Assembly (NCBI RefSeq): GCF_004564275.1
Contig: NZ_SPDV01000005.1
Location: 1-64,000 of the forward strand
Direction: 5' to 3'
From: Sphingomonas parva (ex Maeng et al. 2020)
GTDB taxonomy: Bacteria > Pseudomonadota > Alphaproteobacteria > Sphingomonadales > Sphingomonadaceae
DNA length: 64,000 nt
The notes below the pieces were generated by a model that had not been told where the DNA came from, made no database searches, and saw only the letters and a program-made list of their open reading frames with translations. A program made the position numbers and the translations under genes. Shown piece after piece: positions 54,381 through 64,000 of the stretch. The number at the start of each line of letters is the position of its first letter. Position 1 is the first letter of the stretch.

Positions 54381-57092
54381 TTAGAGACCGGTATAAGTGT
54401 TGGGACCGCTGAGGCGCGCCAGCGCGTCCTGGTACATGGCGAGCTGCTTCTGCTGATAAGGCGTTCCGCCGCTTCCCGAGGTCGCGCCGTCGACCATCGC
54501 GGCCTTGGCGTCGCTCCAGTAGAGCGAGCGGAAGGCGCTCTGCGTCATCGAGATCGCCGATTTGATCCGGGTCAGAGCGTGGCCCGCGTCGGTGCTGGAG
54601 GTGAGCTTCAGCGCATCGCTGAGCAGCAGGCTGAAATTGCCGCCCGGCTTAACCTTCGGCGCCTTCTCGTCGGGGATGACCGACGCGGCGAGCAGGCCTG
54701 GCTCGATGCCGAGCCTGGCGAGCGCATCCTTGCCCTCCGGGCCGGCGATCAGGCCGATCGAGTGGCCGGCCTTGGCCTCGATGCGGAGCAGCTTGCCGTC
54801 GCCGCTGATCGGATTGGTCACCGTCACATTGGTGCCGGCGAGCTTGCGGATGCGATCCGACAGGGTCACCAGCGTGTCCGTGGCGAGGATGGTGATCTTC
54901 TTCTCGGTGCCGCCATCGACCTTGAACGAGAATTCGTCGCCGGCACGAAGGCCGGTGGAGGCGACCAAGGTGGCCGAGCTCACCGGATTGAGCGTGCCGC
55001 GATGGAAGCCGAGCGCGCCGACGATGCCGGCGCCGCCCGTGGCCGCAGAGACCCGCACCGGCTCGGTGCGGAGCGTCGCATAGCCGAACTGGCGGACCGT
55101 TTCGATCGCGCCGCTGGCGCTGTCGATCCGCGCGACGAAGCCGTCGGTCGGCCCGCGCCGCGCCTGGCCGTCGAGCGAGCCGGTGGTGCGGCCGCCGGCA
55201 TAGATGTCGCCGCCCATGAAGGTGATGCTGTCGATCTCGTCGAGCGCACCGGTCGCGACGTAGGAGATGCTGGCGCCGGTGAGGCCGGCGTCGATCCGCG
55301 CCACGAAGCCGTCGCGGCTGCCGCCGACGGCGTTGACCTGGGTGCCGGTGAGCGCCGCGTTGGTGGCGCCGCCGACCGCGATCTCGCCCGTCGCGGAGAC
55401 GGCGAGCGCGCGGGCATCGGCCGAGCCGAGGCTGATCGCGCCGAGATCGGTGGCGAGCGCGGTGGAATCGAGCTTGCGCACCTTGGCGATGCCGCTCTCG
55501 CGCGTCAGGGCGAGCAATTCTCCGCCAGCGCCGAACGCCAGCGCGGTCACGCCGTCGGTGCCGCCGCTGTCGATCGTGCGCCGCTCCTGCAGCGCGCCGG
55601 TCGAGGAGAGGCGGGCGACGAACGCGTCGCCGCCGCCGGTGCTGCTCTTGCCGCCGACGAAGATCGATCCGTCGGCGCGGACGGCGACCGACGTCGCCTC
55701 CTGGTCGCCGAAGCTGCGCACGGTGGTGGCGAAGGTCTCGTCGCCGCTGGCATTGAACTTCATCACCACCATGTCGGAATCGGTGCCGGTGGTGCCGCCG
55801 AACGGCCCGGCGACGGTTCCCGCGACGACCACGTCGCCGTTCGCGGCGACCGTGACCGCGGCGCCCTGGGCCTCGGTCGCGGCGCCGAGCGTGCGCTGCC
55901 AGAGCAATTTGCCTTCGCTGTCCACCTTGGTGAGGAACAGGTCCTCGGAGCCGGACAGGCGGTTGTCGCCGAGATCGCCGGCGGCGGTGCCGACGACATA
56001 GCTGTTGCCCTGGGCATCGGTGGTGATCGCCCGCGCGACGGTGTTGCCGTAGACGGTGGCGACCTTGTCCGGCGTGGTCGAGGCGGCCTTGGCGAGCTCG
56101 GTCGCGTCGGTGTCGACGGCGGCGATCGTGCCGCCGGTCTTCTGGGTGATGGCGCCGGCGGGATCGTCGAAGCGCAGGATCCGGGTGGCGGACGGCGCAT
56201 CGAGCGCCGTGTGGCCGGTGGCGACCATCAGGGCGTCGGGCGCCCCGACCTGATCGAGCGCGACCTGCTCGAAGCTCGGCGCGCTCAGCGCCATGCGCCA
56301 TTTGTCGCCGCTCTTCTCGACCAGGAACTTGGCATTGTATTTCGGTATCGGATCGCCGTTCGCGTCGGTCGCGATGGTGCCGTCGGTGCGGCGCATCGGC
56401 ACGGTGGCGATCGCGGCGTTGAGCGCCTGCGTCACGCTGTCCAGCGTCGGCGGCTGCGGGGTCGAGGCGAGGTTGACCGTCACCGTATCGGTGACGCCGT
56501 ATTTGGTCAGCTTGATCTCGAGCGTCTCGCTGCCGGTGATGCCCGGAATGGCATCGGTCCGGGCCGCGACGAGGCCCGTCCCGGCCGTGCCGGTGGAGGC
56601 GGTGGCGGCGAGCTTCACGCTCTCGGCGCGGCGCGCCATCTCGCCGAACGCCAGCTTCACCTCTTTCGACGGCGCCTCGGCGAGGAAGCCCTGAAGGTCC
56701 TCGAGCCCCTTGGAGAAGGCGATCTGCAGCAGGTCGCGGCTCGCGTCGGTCGCGCCCTTGGCAGCGCCGGCCTCGGCCAGGATGCGCAGCCGATCGAGCG
56801 CCTTGTAGGCGAGGAAGGTCGTCTGGACGTCCTCGGGAAGCCTGGACTCCTTGAGCGTCGGCTTGTCGATGATCGTCGCCATGTTGCGGATGGCGGTCAC
56901 CTGGCTGCTGATCGGCAAACGCGACGGCTTCTCCTGCCACGGCGCGACCGCGGCAGGGGTGGTGAACTGCGCCTTGGCGCGGCGCACGGCGGCGGATTCG
57001 AAGGCGATTCCGGACGACATCAGGCCGAACACGCTCGTGTTCCCGCTGAGCACCGAAAGGCCGATCAGCCCGTTCGAAAAATTCAACGCCAT
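54381..57092 (-). CDS. FlaEY-like flagellar protein with beta-propeller core
   Basis: A 903-residue protein. The N-terminus (ALNFSNGLIGLSVLSGNTSVFGLM, then helical to about 170) and the C-terminus (FKVDGGTEKKITILATDTLVTLSDRI, a flagellin/hook-like domain, and the closing helices from about 835) are like secreted flagellar parts. The middle (about 345-690) has repeated GNSYVVGTAAGDLGDN / DLFLTKVDSEGKLLWQRTLG units, a SBBP-type beta-propeller. There is no Sec signal. It resembles Caulobacter FlaEY, which is needed for normal flagellin synthesis. I infer export by the flagellar system. It is upstream of flgB in the same operon and divergent from fliG. Confidence 0.7.
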   Translation of the reverse strand: MALNFSNGLIGLSVLSGNTSVFGLMSSGIAFESAAVRRAKAQFTTPAAVAPWQEKPSRLPISSQVTAIRNMATIIDKPTLKESRLPEDVQTTFLAYKALDRLRILAEAGAAKGATDASRDLLQIAFSKGLEDLQGFLAEAPSKEVKLAFGEMARRAESVKLAATASTGTAGTGLVAARTDAIPGITGSETLEIKLTKYGVTDTVTVNLASTPQPPTLDSVTQALNAAIATVPMRRTDGTIATDANGDPIPKYNAKFLVEKSGDKWRMALSAPSFEQVALDQVGAPDALMVATGHTALDAPSATRILRFDDPAGAITQKTGGTIAAVDTDATELAKAASTTPDKVATVYGNTVARAITTDAQGNSYVVGTAAGDLGDNRLSGSEDLFLTKVDSEGKLLWQRTLGAATEAQGAAVTVAANGDVVVAGTVAGPFGGTTGTDSDMVVMKFNASGDETFATTVRSFGDQEATSVAVRADGSIFVGGKSSTGGGDAFVARLSSTGALQERRTIDSGGTDGVTALAFGAGGELLALTRESGIAKVRKLDSTALATDLGAISLGSADARALAVSATGEIAVGGATNAALTGTQVNAVGGSRDGFVARIDAGLTGASISYVATGALDEIDSITFMGGDIYAGGRTTGSLDGQARRGPTDGFVARIDSASGAIETVRQFGYATLRTEPVRVSAATGGAGIVGALGFHRGTLNPVSSATLVASTGLRAGDEFSFKVDGGTEKKITILATDTLVTLSDRIRKLAGTNVTVTNPISGDGKLLRIEAKAGHSIGLIAGPEGKDALARLGIEPGLLAASVIPDEKAPKVKPGGNFSLLLSDALKLTSSTDAGHALTRIKSAISMTQSAFRSLYWSDAKAAMVDGATSGSGGTPYQQKQLAMYQDALARLSGPNTYTGL

Positions 57093-57188
57093 CTGTTTAC
57101 CAAACCCCGCGCATCCGCTGCACTCGTTCTATATTAGACGGGTGGAGAGCCGCCGACGCGCGCGGCCGGCCCTTTTTTGGAGTTAGCT

Positions 57189-58229
57189 GTGACCGCGATG
57201 ACCGCGATGCCCCTGGCCGAACCGCCCGAGCTCAAGAAATTCTCCGGCATCCAGCGTGCTGCGATGCTGATGCTCGCGCTGGGCAAGGAGCACGGCGCCG
57301 CGATCTGGGACCAGCTCAGCACCGACGAGATCAAGGAGCTTTCGGCGACGATCGCCCAGCTCGGCCGCGTCCCGGCCAACGTCGTCGAGCATCTCCTGAT
57401 CCAGTTTTCCGGCGAAGTCTCGTCGATGGCGTCGCTGCACGGCTCCTACGAGACGACCGAGCGCCTGCTGCAGGGCATCCTTCCCGACGACAAGGTGAAG
57501 GACATCATGCAGGACATCCGCGGCCCCTCCGGCCGCACGATGTGGGACAAATTGTCGAACGTGAACGAGACGGTGCTCGCCGCCTATCTCAAGAACGAAT
57601 ATCCGCAGACCGTCGCCGTGATCCTGAGCAAGCTCAGCTCCGACCATGCCGCGCGCGTGCTCTCCGAGCTTCCCCAGGAGCTCGGCACCGACGTGATCAT
57701 GCGCATGCTGCGCATGGACACCGTGCAGAAGGAGGTGATCCAGGAGGTCGAGCAGACCCTGCGCACCGAATTCATGTCGAACCTGTCGCGCTCGCAGCGG
57801 CGCGATCCGCACGAGAGCATGGCCGAGATCTTCAACGCGCTGGACCGTGCCAGCGAGGAAGCGATGCTGGCGGCGCTGGACGAGCGGGCGCCGGAATCGG
57901 CCGAGCGCATCCGCGCGCTGATGTTCACTTTCGACGATCTCGCCAACCTGCTGCCGGCGGCGATCTCCGCGATCGTCCGCAGCGCCGACAAGCGCGAGAT
58001 GGCGCTGGCGCTGAAGGGTGCGCCGGAGCCGATGAAGCAGCTCTTCTTCTCGACCATGACCGAGCGCGCCGCCAAGCTGCTGCGCGAGGAGATGGCCGCG
58101 ATGGGCCCTGTCCGCGCCCGCGACTGCGAGGAAGCGCAATCGGCGATGGTCCGCCTCGCCAAGTCGCTCGCCGATCGCGGCGAGATCATGCTCGTCGATC
58201 CGAAGAGCGACGACGGTCTGATCTATTAA
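57189..58229 (+). CDS. fliG: Flagellar motor switch protein FliG
   Basis: A 346-residue rotor protein that meets MotA. The N-terminal domain (FSGIQRAAMLMLALGKEHGAAIW), middle domain with EYPQTVAVILSKLSSDHAARVLSELP and C-terminal domain with LMFTFDDLANL and MALALKGAPEPMKQLFFSTMTERAAKLLREEM are intact, including the charged ridge that torque needs. GTG 57189 is preferred: GGAG at 57179-57182 is six bases upstream. It starts a rightward fliG-fliH pair. fliF, its usual upstream neighbour, is not here; the divergent gene is the FlaEY-like one. CTATAT at 57129-57134 is a weak -10. Confidence 0.95.
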   Translation: MTAMTAMPLAEPPELKKFSGIQRAAMLMLALGKEHGAAIWDQLSTDEIKELSATIAQLGRVPANVVEHLLIQFSGEVSSMASLHGSYETTERLLQGILPDDKVKDIMQDIRGPSGRTMWDKLSNVNETVLAAYLKNEYPQTVAVILSKLSSDHAARVLSELPQELGTDVIMRMLRMDTVQKEVIQEVEQTLRTEFMSNLSRSQRRDPHESMAEIFNALDRASEEAMLAALDERAPESAERIRALMFTFDDLANLLPAAISAIVRSADKREMALALKGAPEPMKQLFFSTMTERAAKLLREEMAAMGPVRARDCEEAQSAMVRLAKSLADRGEIMLVDPKSDDGLIY

Positions 58230-58248
58230 GCGCAGCACGGGGGAAGAG

Positions 58249-58905
58249 ATGGCCAGCGCGTCGCACATCAAGCCGTTCGCCTTCGAGCGCGTCTTCGCCC
58301 AGGCGCCGGCGATCGCCGACGCCCGGCCCGATCCGCTGCAGCTGCAGGCGGAGGCCGAGAGCCTTCGCGCGCAGATCGAGCGGCTGGAGCTGGAGCGCGA
58401 GATGGCGCTCTCCCAGGCGCGGCAGGACGGCTATGAGGCCGGCCTCGCCTTCGCCCGCAGCGAGCGCGAGGCGGCGATGCTCGCCGCGGTGGACGCGCTA
58501 CAGGCGGGTGTCGAGCAGATTGCCGAGGAGGTGGACGCCGCCGTCGCCAAGACCACGGCCGAGGCCGCCGAGCTCGCGCTGGCGGCGGCGGACCTGATCG
58601 CCGGGCGGGCGCTTGCCGCGGCACCGGTCGAGACGATCGACGCCGCGCTCGGCCGCGTGCTCGAGCAGCTCGGGCGCAATCCCAAGCTTCAGATCCGCGT
58701 CCACACCAGCCTGGTCGAGGAGATGGAGCGGATGATCGCGGCCCGCCAGGCCGGCGACCGCCGCCGGATGTTCCTTCACGTCGCCGGAGACGACACGCTG
58801 GCGCTCGGCGATACCTTGATCACCTGGGACGGCGGCGGACTGCGGCTCGAGGCCGAGGCGCGCCGCGACGCGGTGCGCGAGGAGCTCGACGGCCTGCTCG
58901 GCTGA
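58249..58905 (+). CDS. fliH: Flagellar assembly protein FliH
   Basis: A 218-residue coiled-coil regulator of the export ATPase. EAESLRAQIERLELEREMALSQARQDGYEAGLAFA is the typical helical N-terminus, and DLIAGRALAAAPVETIDAALGRVLEQL with GDTLITWDGGGLRLEAEARRDAVREEL the FliH C-terminal domain. It inhibits and docks FliI; no fliI follows here. It lies 19 bases after fliG and 80 bases before two glycosyltransferases. Confidence 0.85.
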   Translation: MASASHIKPFAFERVFAQAPAIADARPDPLQLQAEAESLRAQIERLELEREMALSQARQDGYEAGLAFARSEREAAMLAAVDALQAGVEQIAEEVDAAVAKTTAEAAELALAAADLIAGRALAAAPVETIDAALGRVLEQLGRNPKLQIRVHTSLVEEMERMIAARQAGDRRRMFLHVAGDDTLALGDTLITWDGGGLRLEAEARRDAVREELDGLLG

Positions 58906-58985
58906 GGCGACGCGCGGCGCCCCGCAGGGGCACCAGCATCCACAAGACCAACGGGCCGCCCGGCCTCGATCCTGGAGTGAGGCCG

Positions 58986-60047
58986 ATGACCCGACTGGCG
59001 CTGGTGATGATCGTCCGCAACGAGGCGCGCAGCCTCGCCCGCTGCCTGGAGAGCGTCCGGGGCGTCGTCGACAGGATCATCGTGCTCGACACCGGATCGA
59101 CCGATGCGACCGTCGAGATCGCCAGGAGCCTCGGCGCCGAGGTCCACCATGCCCCCTGGCCGAACGACTTCGCCGCCGCCCGCAATGCCGCGCTTGACCT
59201 GTCGGACGCCGACTGGAACCTGATCCTCGACGGCGACGAATGGCTGCAGGGCGGCGCGGAGGCGCTCGCCCTGCTGCCGCCCCTGGGCGGCGGCACCCCG
59301 GCCTTCGTCGGATGCGGGCGGATCGCCGAGGCCGACAGCTCCGGCGACATGCGAGTCTTTGCCGCGCGCCTGCTGCCGCGCGGCGTCCGCTTCGCCGGCC
59401 GCGTGCACGAGCAGCCGGCGACCGATCTGCCGCAAGCCCTGCTGCCGCTGACCATCGGCCATGACGGCTATGCGCCGGCGCAGCTCGCCGCCAAGCAGGG
59501 CCGCAACGAGGCCCTGCTCCGCGCCGGCATCGCCGAGAGGCCGGACGATCCGCTGCTCCATTATCACCTCGGGCGGCAGCATTATATCGAGGGGCGGCAT
59601 GGCGAGGCGGCGGACAGCTTCGTCGCCGCCAACCGGCTTGCCGCGCCCGATTTGCCGATCCGGCTCTCGCTGGTGGTCTATACGATCGTCGCGCTCCGCC
59701 TCGCCGGACGGTTCGAGGAGGCCCTCGCGCTGGTCGATGCCGAGCAGGACAATTGGGAGCACGCGCCGGACTTCTTCTACGCCGTCGCCGAGCTTTACCT
59801 CGAATGGGCCTATCGCAATCCCGAGACGGCACGCGACGAGCTGCTGCCGGTGGTCGAATGCGCCTGGCTGAAGTGCCTGCAGATCGGCGAGAAGCCGGAA
59901 CTGACCGGCTCGATCGAGGGCATCGGCAGCTGGCGCGCCGCCGAGAAGCTCGCCCATCTCTACGCGGCGCTCGGGCTTGACGGCGAGGCCGGCCGCTACG
60001 CCGCGATGAGCCGCGACATGCGCGCGGGCGCGAAGGTCGCCGCCTGA
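58986..60047 (+). CDS. GT2-family glycosyltransferase with TPR tail, first copy
   Basis: A 353-residue cytosolic protein. N-terminal GT-A domain (1-200): LALVMIVRNEARSLARCLESV, IVLDTGSTDATVEIA, the DGDEW metal motif in WNLILDGDEW, and VHEQP. The C-terminal half (205-350) is made of TPR-like helices. GT2 enzymes with this TPR tail are common in glycan loci and next to flagellar genes where they modify flagellin. GGAGTGAGG precedes the ATG at 58986. It has a paralogue right after it. A role in flagellin glycosylation is inferred from its place after fliH. Confidence 0.83.
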   Translation: MTRLALVMIVRNEARSLARCLESVRGVVDRIIVLDTGSTDATVEIARSLGAEVHHAPWPNDFAAARNAALDLSDADWNLILDGDEWLQGGAEALALLPPLGGGTPAFVGCGRIAEADSSGDMRVFAARLLPRGVRFAGRVHEQPATDLPQALLPLTIGHDGYAPAQLAAKQGRNEALLRAGIAERPDDPLLHYHLGRQHYIEGRHGEAADSFVAANRLAAPDLPIRLSLVVYTIVALRLAGRFEEALALVDAEQDNWEHAPDFFYAVAELYLEWAYRNPETARDELLPVVECAWLKCLQIGEKPELTGSIEGIGSWRAAEKLAHLYAALGLDGEAGRYAAMSRDMRAGAKVAA

Positions 60048-60218
60048 GCCGGACGAGACTGCGCGCGAGCCTTTGGACTCGCTCTTCTGCGCCCCCGCGA
60101 CGTCCCGCGACGGAACACCGTCTATAATGGGTAAAGAGGGCGGCCGTGACCTGCCGCACCGCTTGGCGACGTGCCGCGGCGGACCGCGCCTCGGGCAGAG
60201 TTTGGGAGTGTGGGTTCG

Positions 60219-61295
60219 ATGACTCGATTGGCGCTGGTGATGATCGTCAAGAACGAGGAACGCAGCCTGGCGCGGTGCCTCGAGAGCGTTCGCAAGCACG
60301 TCGACAAGATCATCATCCTCGACACCGGTTCGACCGATCGGACGATCGAGATCGCGCAGAGCTTCGGCGCCGAGATCCATCATTGGGAATGGCAGGACGA
60401 TTTCGCGGCCGCGCGCAACGCGGCGCTCGCCCATTCCGACGCGACCTGGAACCTGATCCTCGACGCCGACGAGTGGCTCGAGTCCGGCGCCGAGGCGCTT
60501 TCCGCCAAGAACCTGCCGCCGCTCCGCGTGCGCGTCCCGAACTTCGTCGGCTGCGTCCGCCTGACCAATGCCCGTCGCTCGGAAGACGATCCCGACAAGC
60601 GCATCTTCCTGCCGCGCGTCCTGCCGCGCGGCGTCCGCTACGAGGGCCGCATCCACGAGCAGCCGGTGAGCGGCCTCCCGCGCCTGCTGCTGCCGATCGT
60701 CTTCGGTCATGACGGCTACACGGCCGAGCAGATCGAGCGCAAGAAGGGGCGCAACGAAGCGCTGCTCCGCGCCGAGCTCGAGATCAACCCCGAGGATTCC
60801 TACCTCTGGTACCAGCTCGGCCGCGAGCTCTACGTGCACGGCGAGCCCCAGGACGCGGCGGACTGCATGGTCCGCGCCTACAATCTCTGCCCGCTCGACA
60901 GCGCGGTGCGGCTGGCGATCGTCGTCTATGCCATCCTGCTGCTGCGCCGCGCCGACCGCTACCACGAGGCGCTCGCCCTGGTCGACGCCGAGCAGGACAA
61001 TTGGGAGGAAGCGCCCGACTTCTTCTTCGCGGTCGCCGAGCTCTATCTCGAATGGTCGTACCTCAATCCCGAGATCGCCCGTGACCAGCTGCTGCCGGTG
61101 GTCGAGGCCGCCTGGCTCAAGTGCCTGCAGATCGGCGAGCGGCCCGGTCTCAACAGCTCGATCGAAGGCAGCGGCGGCTACCGCGCCGCCTACAATCTCG
61201 CCAATCTCTACAAGGGCCTCAGCCTCCACGAGGAGGCCGCCAAATTCGAGCAGATGAGCCTGGACCTGCGCCAGGCGATGAAGCTCGCCGCCTGA
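60219..61295 (+). CDS. GT2-family glycosyltransferase with TPR tail, second copy
   Basis: A 358-residue paralogue of the preceding gene with the same layout: LALVMIVKNEERSLARCLESV, IILDTGSTDRTIEIA, WNLILDADEWL and IHEQP, then TPR-like helices (from about 205). The identity to copy one is high through the whole length (for example ALVDAEQDNWEEAPDFFFAVAELYLEW). Tandem duplication followed by divergence of acceptor or donor use is likely. A CTATAATGG -10 box lies at 60122-60130. GGGAG at 60204-60208 marks the ATG at 60219. Confidence 0.83.
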   Translation: MTRLALVMIVKNEERSLARCLESVRKHVDKIIILDTGSTDRTIEIAQSFGAEIHHWEWQDDFAAARNAALAHSDATWNLILDADEWLESGAEALSAKNLPPLRVRVPNFVGCVRLTNARRSEDDPDKRIFLPRVLPRGVRYEGRIHEQPVSGLPRLLLPIVFGHDGYTAEQIERKKGRNEALLRAELEINPEDSYLWYQLGRELYVHGEPQDAADCMVRAYNLCPLDSAVRLAIVVYAILLLRRADRYHEALALVDAEQDNWEEAPDFFFAVAELYLEWSYLNPEIARDQLLPVVEAAWLKCLQIGERPGLNSSIEGSGGYRAAYNLANLYKGLSLHEEAAKFEQMSLDLRQAMKLAA

Positions 61296-61309
61296 TCTTC
61301 CTCTTCGGA

Positions 61310-61327
61310 CCGCCTGATCCCAGGCGG
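61310..61327 (+). terminator. Short hairpin after the second glycosyltransferase
   Basis: CCGCCTG (61310-61316) and CAGGCGG (61321-61327) form a perfect seven-base stem around ATCC. No T-tract follows, so it may only weaken transcription. Confidence 0.3.
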
Positions 61328-61405
61328 ATCGCGGGTCGCCACGTGCCGACACCCTCGCGCGCGACGACCCCCCGAGCCCCCCAACGTTAACCATGGAATG
61401 ACGCG

Positions 61406-62446
61406 ATGATGAGAATTGGTCTCTGCGGTCTGGGATATTGGGGGAAGAACCTCTTCCGCACCCTTTCCAGCAACCCGAACATCGAGCTGGCTGCCGTCGC
61501 CGACGCTAATCCGCAGACCCGCGAGAGGCTGGCGGCGTCGCACCCGACGCTGAAGCTGTTTCCCGACGCGATGGATCTGATCGCCGATCCGGACATCGAC
61601 GCCGTCGTCATCGCCACCCCGGTCTCCTTCCACTACCCGCAGGCGAAGGCGGCGCTCGACCGCGGCAAGCATGTGCTGGTGGAGAAGCCGATGTGCACGA
61701 CCAGCGCCGAGGCCGACGACCTGATCGCACGCGCCAAGCTCCACGGCCTGACGCTGATGACCGACCACACGTTCCTGTTCCATCCGGCGGTCCGCAAGCT
61801 GGGCGAGCTGGTCCGCTCGGGCGCGCTCGGCCAGATCAGCTATTTCGACTCCCAGCGGATCAACCTCGGGCTCTTCCAGCCGGACGTGAACGTGCTGTGG
61901 GACCTCGCGCCGCACGATCTGTCGATCATCGACTATCTGTTCGGCGAAGAGCCGGTGCACGTCGAGGCGTCGGGCTATTGCCACGTCAATCCGGGCTCTC
62001 CCGACATCGCCTATCTGACCTTCCACTACCCGAATTCGATGGTCGCGCACCTCAACCTCAGCTGGATGTCGCCGGTGAAGGTGCGGCGCATCGCGGTCGG
62101 CGGCAGCGACAAGATGGTCGTCTGGGACGATCTCGACCGCGACGAGCCGCTGAAGATCTACGACAGCGGCATCACCGCCCAGCCGCGCCAGGATCGCGAG
62201 ATGATCCTGCCGAGCTACCGGATCGGAGACGTGACGTCGCCGCGCCTGGCCGGCAACGAGCCGCTCGTCGACGTGATCGAGCACTTCCGCAAGGTGATTC
62301 TCGGCGAGGCCGCTCCGATCTCCGACGGTCACCGCGGCCGCCGCGTCCTGCGCACTCTCGAGCGCGCCCAGGCCGCGCTCGACCTCAGCCTCGGGCAGGT
62401 CCAGGCGGCCATGCCCGCCGACCACTACACCATAGCCGCGGAATAA
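61406..62446 (+). CDS. Gfo/Idh/MocA-family nucleotide-sugar oxidoreductase
   Basis: A 346-residue NAD(P)-dependent enzyme: GLCGLGYWGKNLFRTL is the Rossmann motif, VLVEKPMCTTSAEAD the EKP catalytic loop, and DLAPHDLSIIDYLFG the HD-type helix of Gfo/Idh/MocA. Such enzymes oxidise the 3-hydroxyl of UDP-sugars in the WlbA/WbpB style. It starts an operon with an epimerase and an aminotransferase, so an amino-sugar is probably made. A second Met follows the first (MMRIG); either may be used. A TTAACCATGG lies upstream. Confidence 0.87.
   Translation: MMRIGLCGLGYWGKNLFRTLSSNPNIELAAVADANPQTRERLAASHPTLKLFPDAMDLIADPDIDAVVIATPVSFHYPQAKAALDRGKHVLVEKPMCTTSAEADDLIARAKLHGLTLMTDHTFLFHPAVRKLGELVRSGALGQISYFDSQRINLGLFQPDVNVLWDLAPHDLSIIDYLFGEEPVHVEASGYCHVNPGSPDIAYLTFHYPNSMVAHLNLSWMSPVKVRRIAVGGSDKMVVWDDLDRDEPLKIYDSGITAQPRQDREMILPSYRIGDVTSPRLAGNEPLVDVIEHFRKVILGEAAPISDGHRGRRVLRTLERAQAALDLSLGQVQAAMPADHYTIAAE

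Positions 62447-64000
<1,554 letters not shown>

Noticed and set aside
54579-57137. 852-residue plus-strand frame opposite the FlaEY-like gene
   Set aside because: Antisense frame in GC-rich DNA, very rich in Arg, Gly and Asp, with no domain; the minus-strand protein is clearly patterned.

Overview
The window looks like part of a chromosome of a GC-rich, motile alphaproteobacterium of the order Sphingomonadales (Sphingomonas or Sphingosinicella-like). This is inferred from the Caulobacter-type flagellar regulators (FlaF, FliX, a FlaEY-like protein, a CtrA-family regulator), the DUF6894 protein, the CopA/CopB copper genes and the overall protein style. No rRNA, tRNA, CRISPR array, insertion sequence or phage gene was seen.

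Layout. 1-5.2 kb: two large hybrid histidine kinases that are translationally coupled; the first is cut by the window edge. 5.27-5.39 kb: a candidate small RNA on the minus strand with an EcfG-type promoter, a C9 loop and its own terminator. 5.4-6.6 kb: a 55-residue coil protein, a DUF6894 protein and nicotinamidase PncA. 6.7-9.0 kb: a CtrA-family regulator whose phospho-acceptor Asp51 is naturally Glu, followed by an orphan FtsZ without the usual C-terminal peptide. 9.1-15.4 kb: a PAS histidine kinase, an MFS transporter, a paralogous kinase broken by one TGG-to-TAG change, and an AlgE-like outer-membrane channel.

15.4-40.8 kb is a flagellar and chemotaxis region. It holds flaF; a 12-gene run motA-STAS-cheY-cheA-cheW-cheR-cheB-cheY-cheD-unknown-motB-fliL-like plus a tandem PilZ gene; the divergent units fliN-fliO-fliP and flgC-fliE-fliQ-fliR-flhB; three closely related chemoreceptors, all ending in the same CheR/CheB tether and followed by near-identical terminators; an OprB porin between receptors 2 and 3; and fliX divergent from flgI-flgJ-flgN. 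40.8-53.9 kb is a metal and accessory block: PepSY and TonB iron or copper genes, a DUF2946 protein, a hydrolase remnant, a MerR regulator with a mer-type operator, a glutaredoxin-MauE fusion, small Cys/His proteins, CopA and CopB, then an MHS transporter, DoxX, a sorbosone-type dehydrogenase, DUF2231 and DUF3833. 53.9-58.9 kb returns to the flagellum (flgB, FlaEY-like, fliG, fliH). 58.9-64 kb has two tandem TPR glycosyltransferases and the start of a nucleotide-sugar operon (oxidoreductase, epimerase, aminotransferase cut by the edge), a plausible surface-glycan or flagellin-glycosylation locus.

Together the genes cover sensing (kinases, receptors), signal transfer (Che proteins), the motor (MotAB, FliG, FliN), the export gate (FliP, FliO, FliQ, FliR, FlhB) and rod/ring parts (FlgB, FlgC, FliE, FlgI, FlgJ). 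fliF, fliI, fliM, flhA, the hook genes and flagellin are not in the window and must lie elsewhere. The strongest points for follow-up are the EcfG-driven small RNA, the native D51E CtrA paralogue beside an FtsZ paralogue, the paired palindromic sites between fliN and flgC, and the nonsense-broken kinase.
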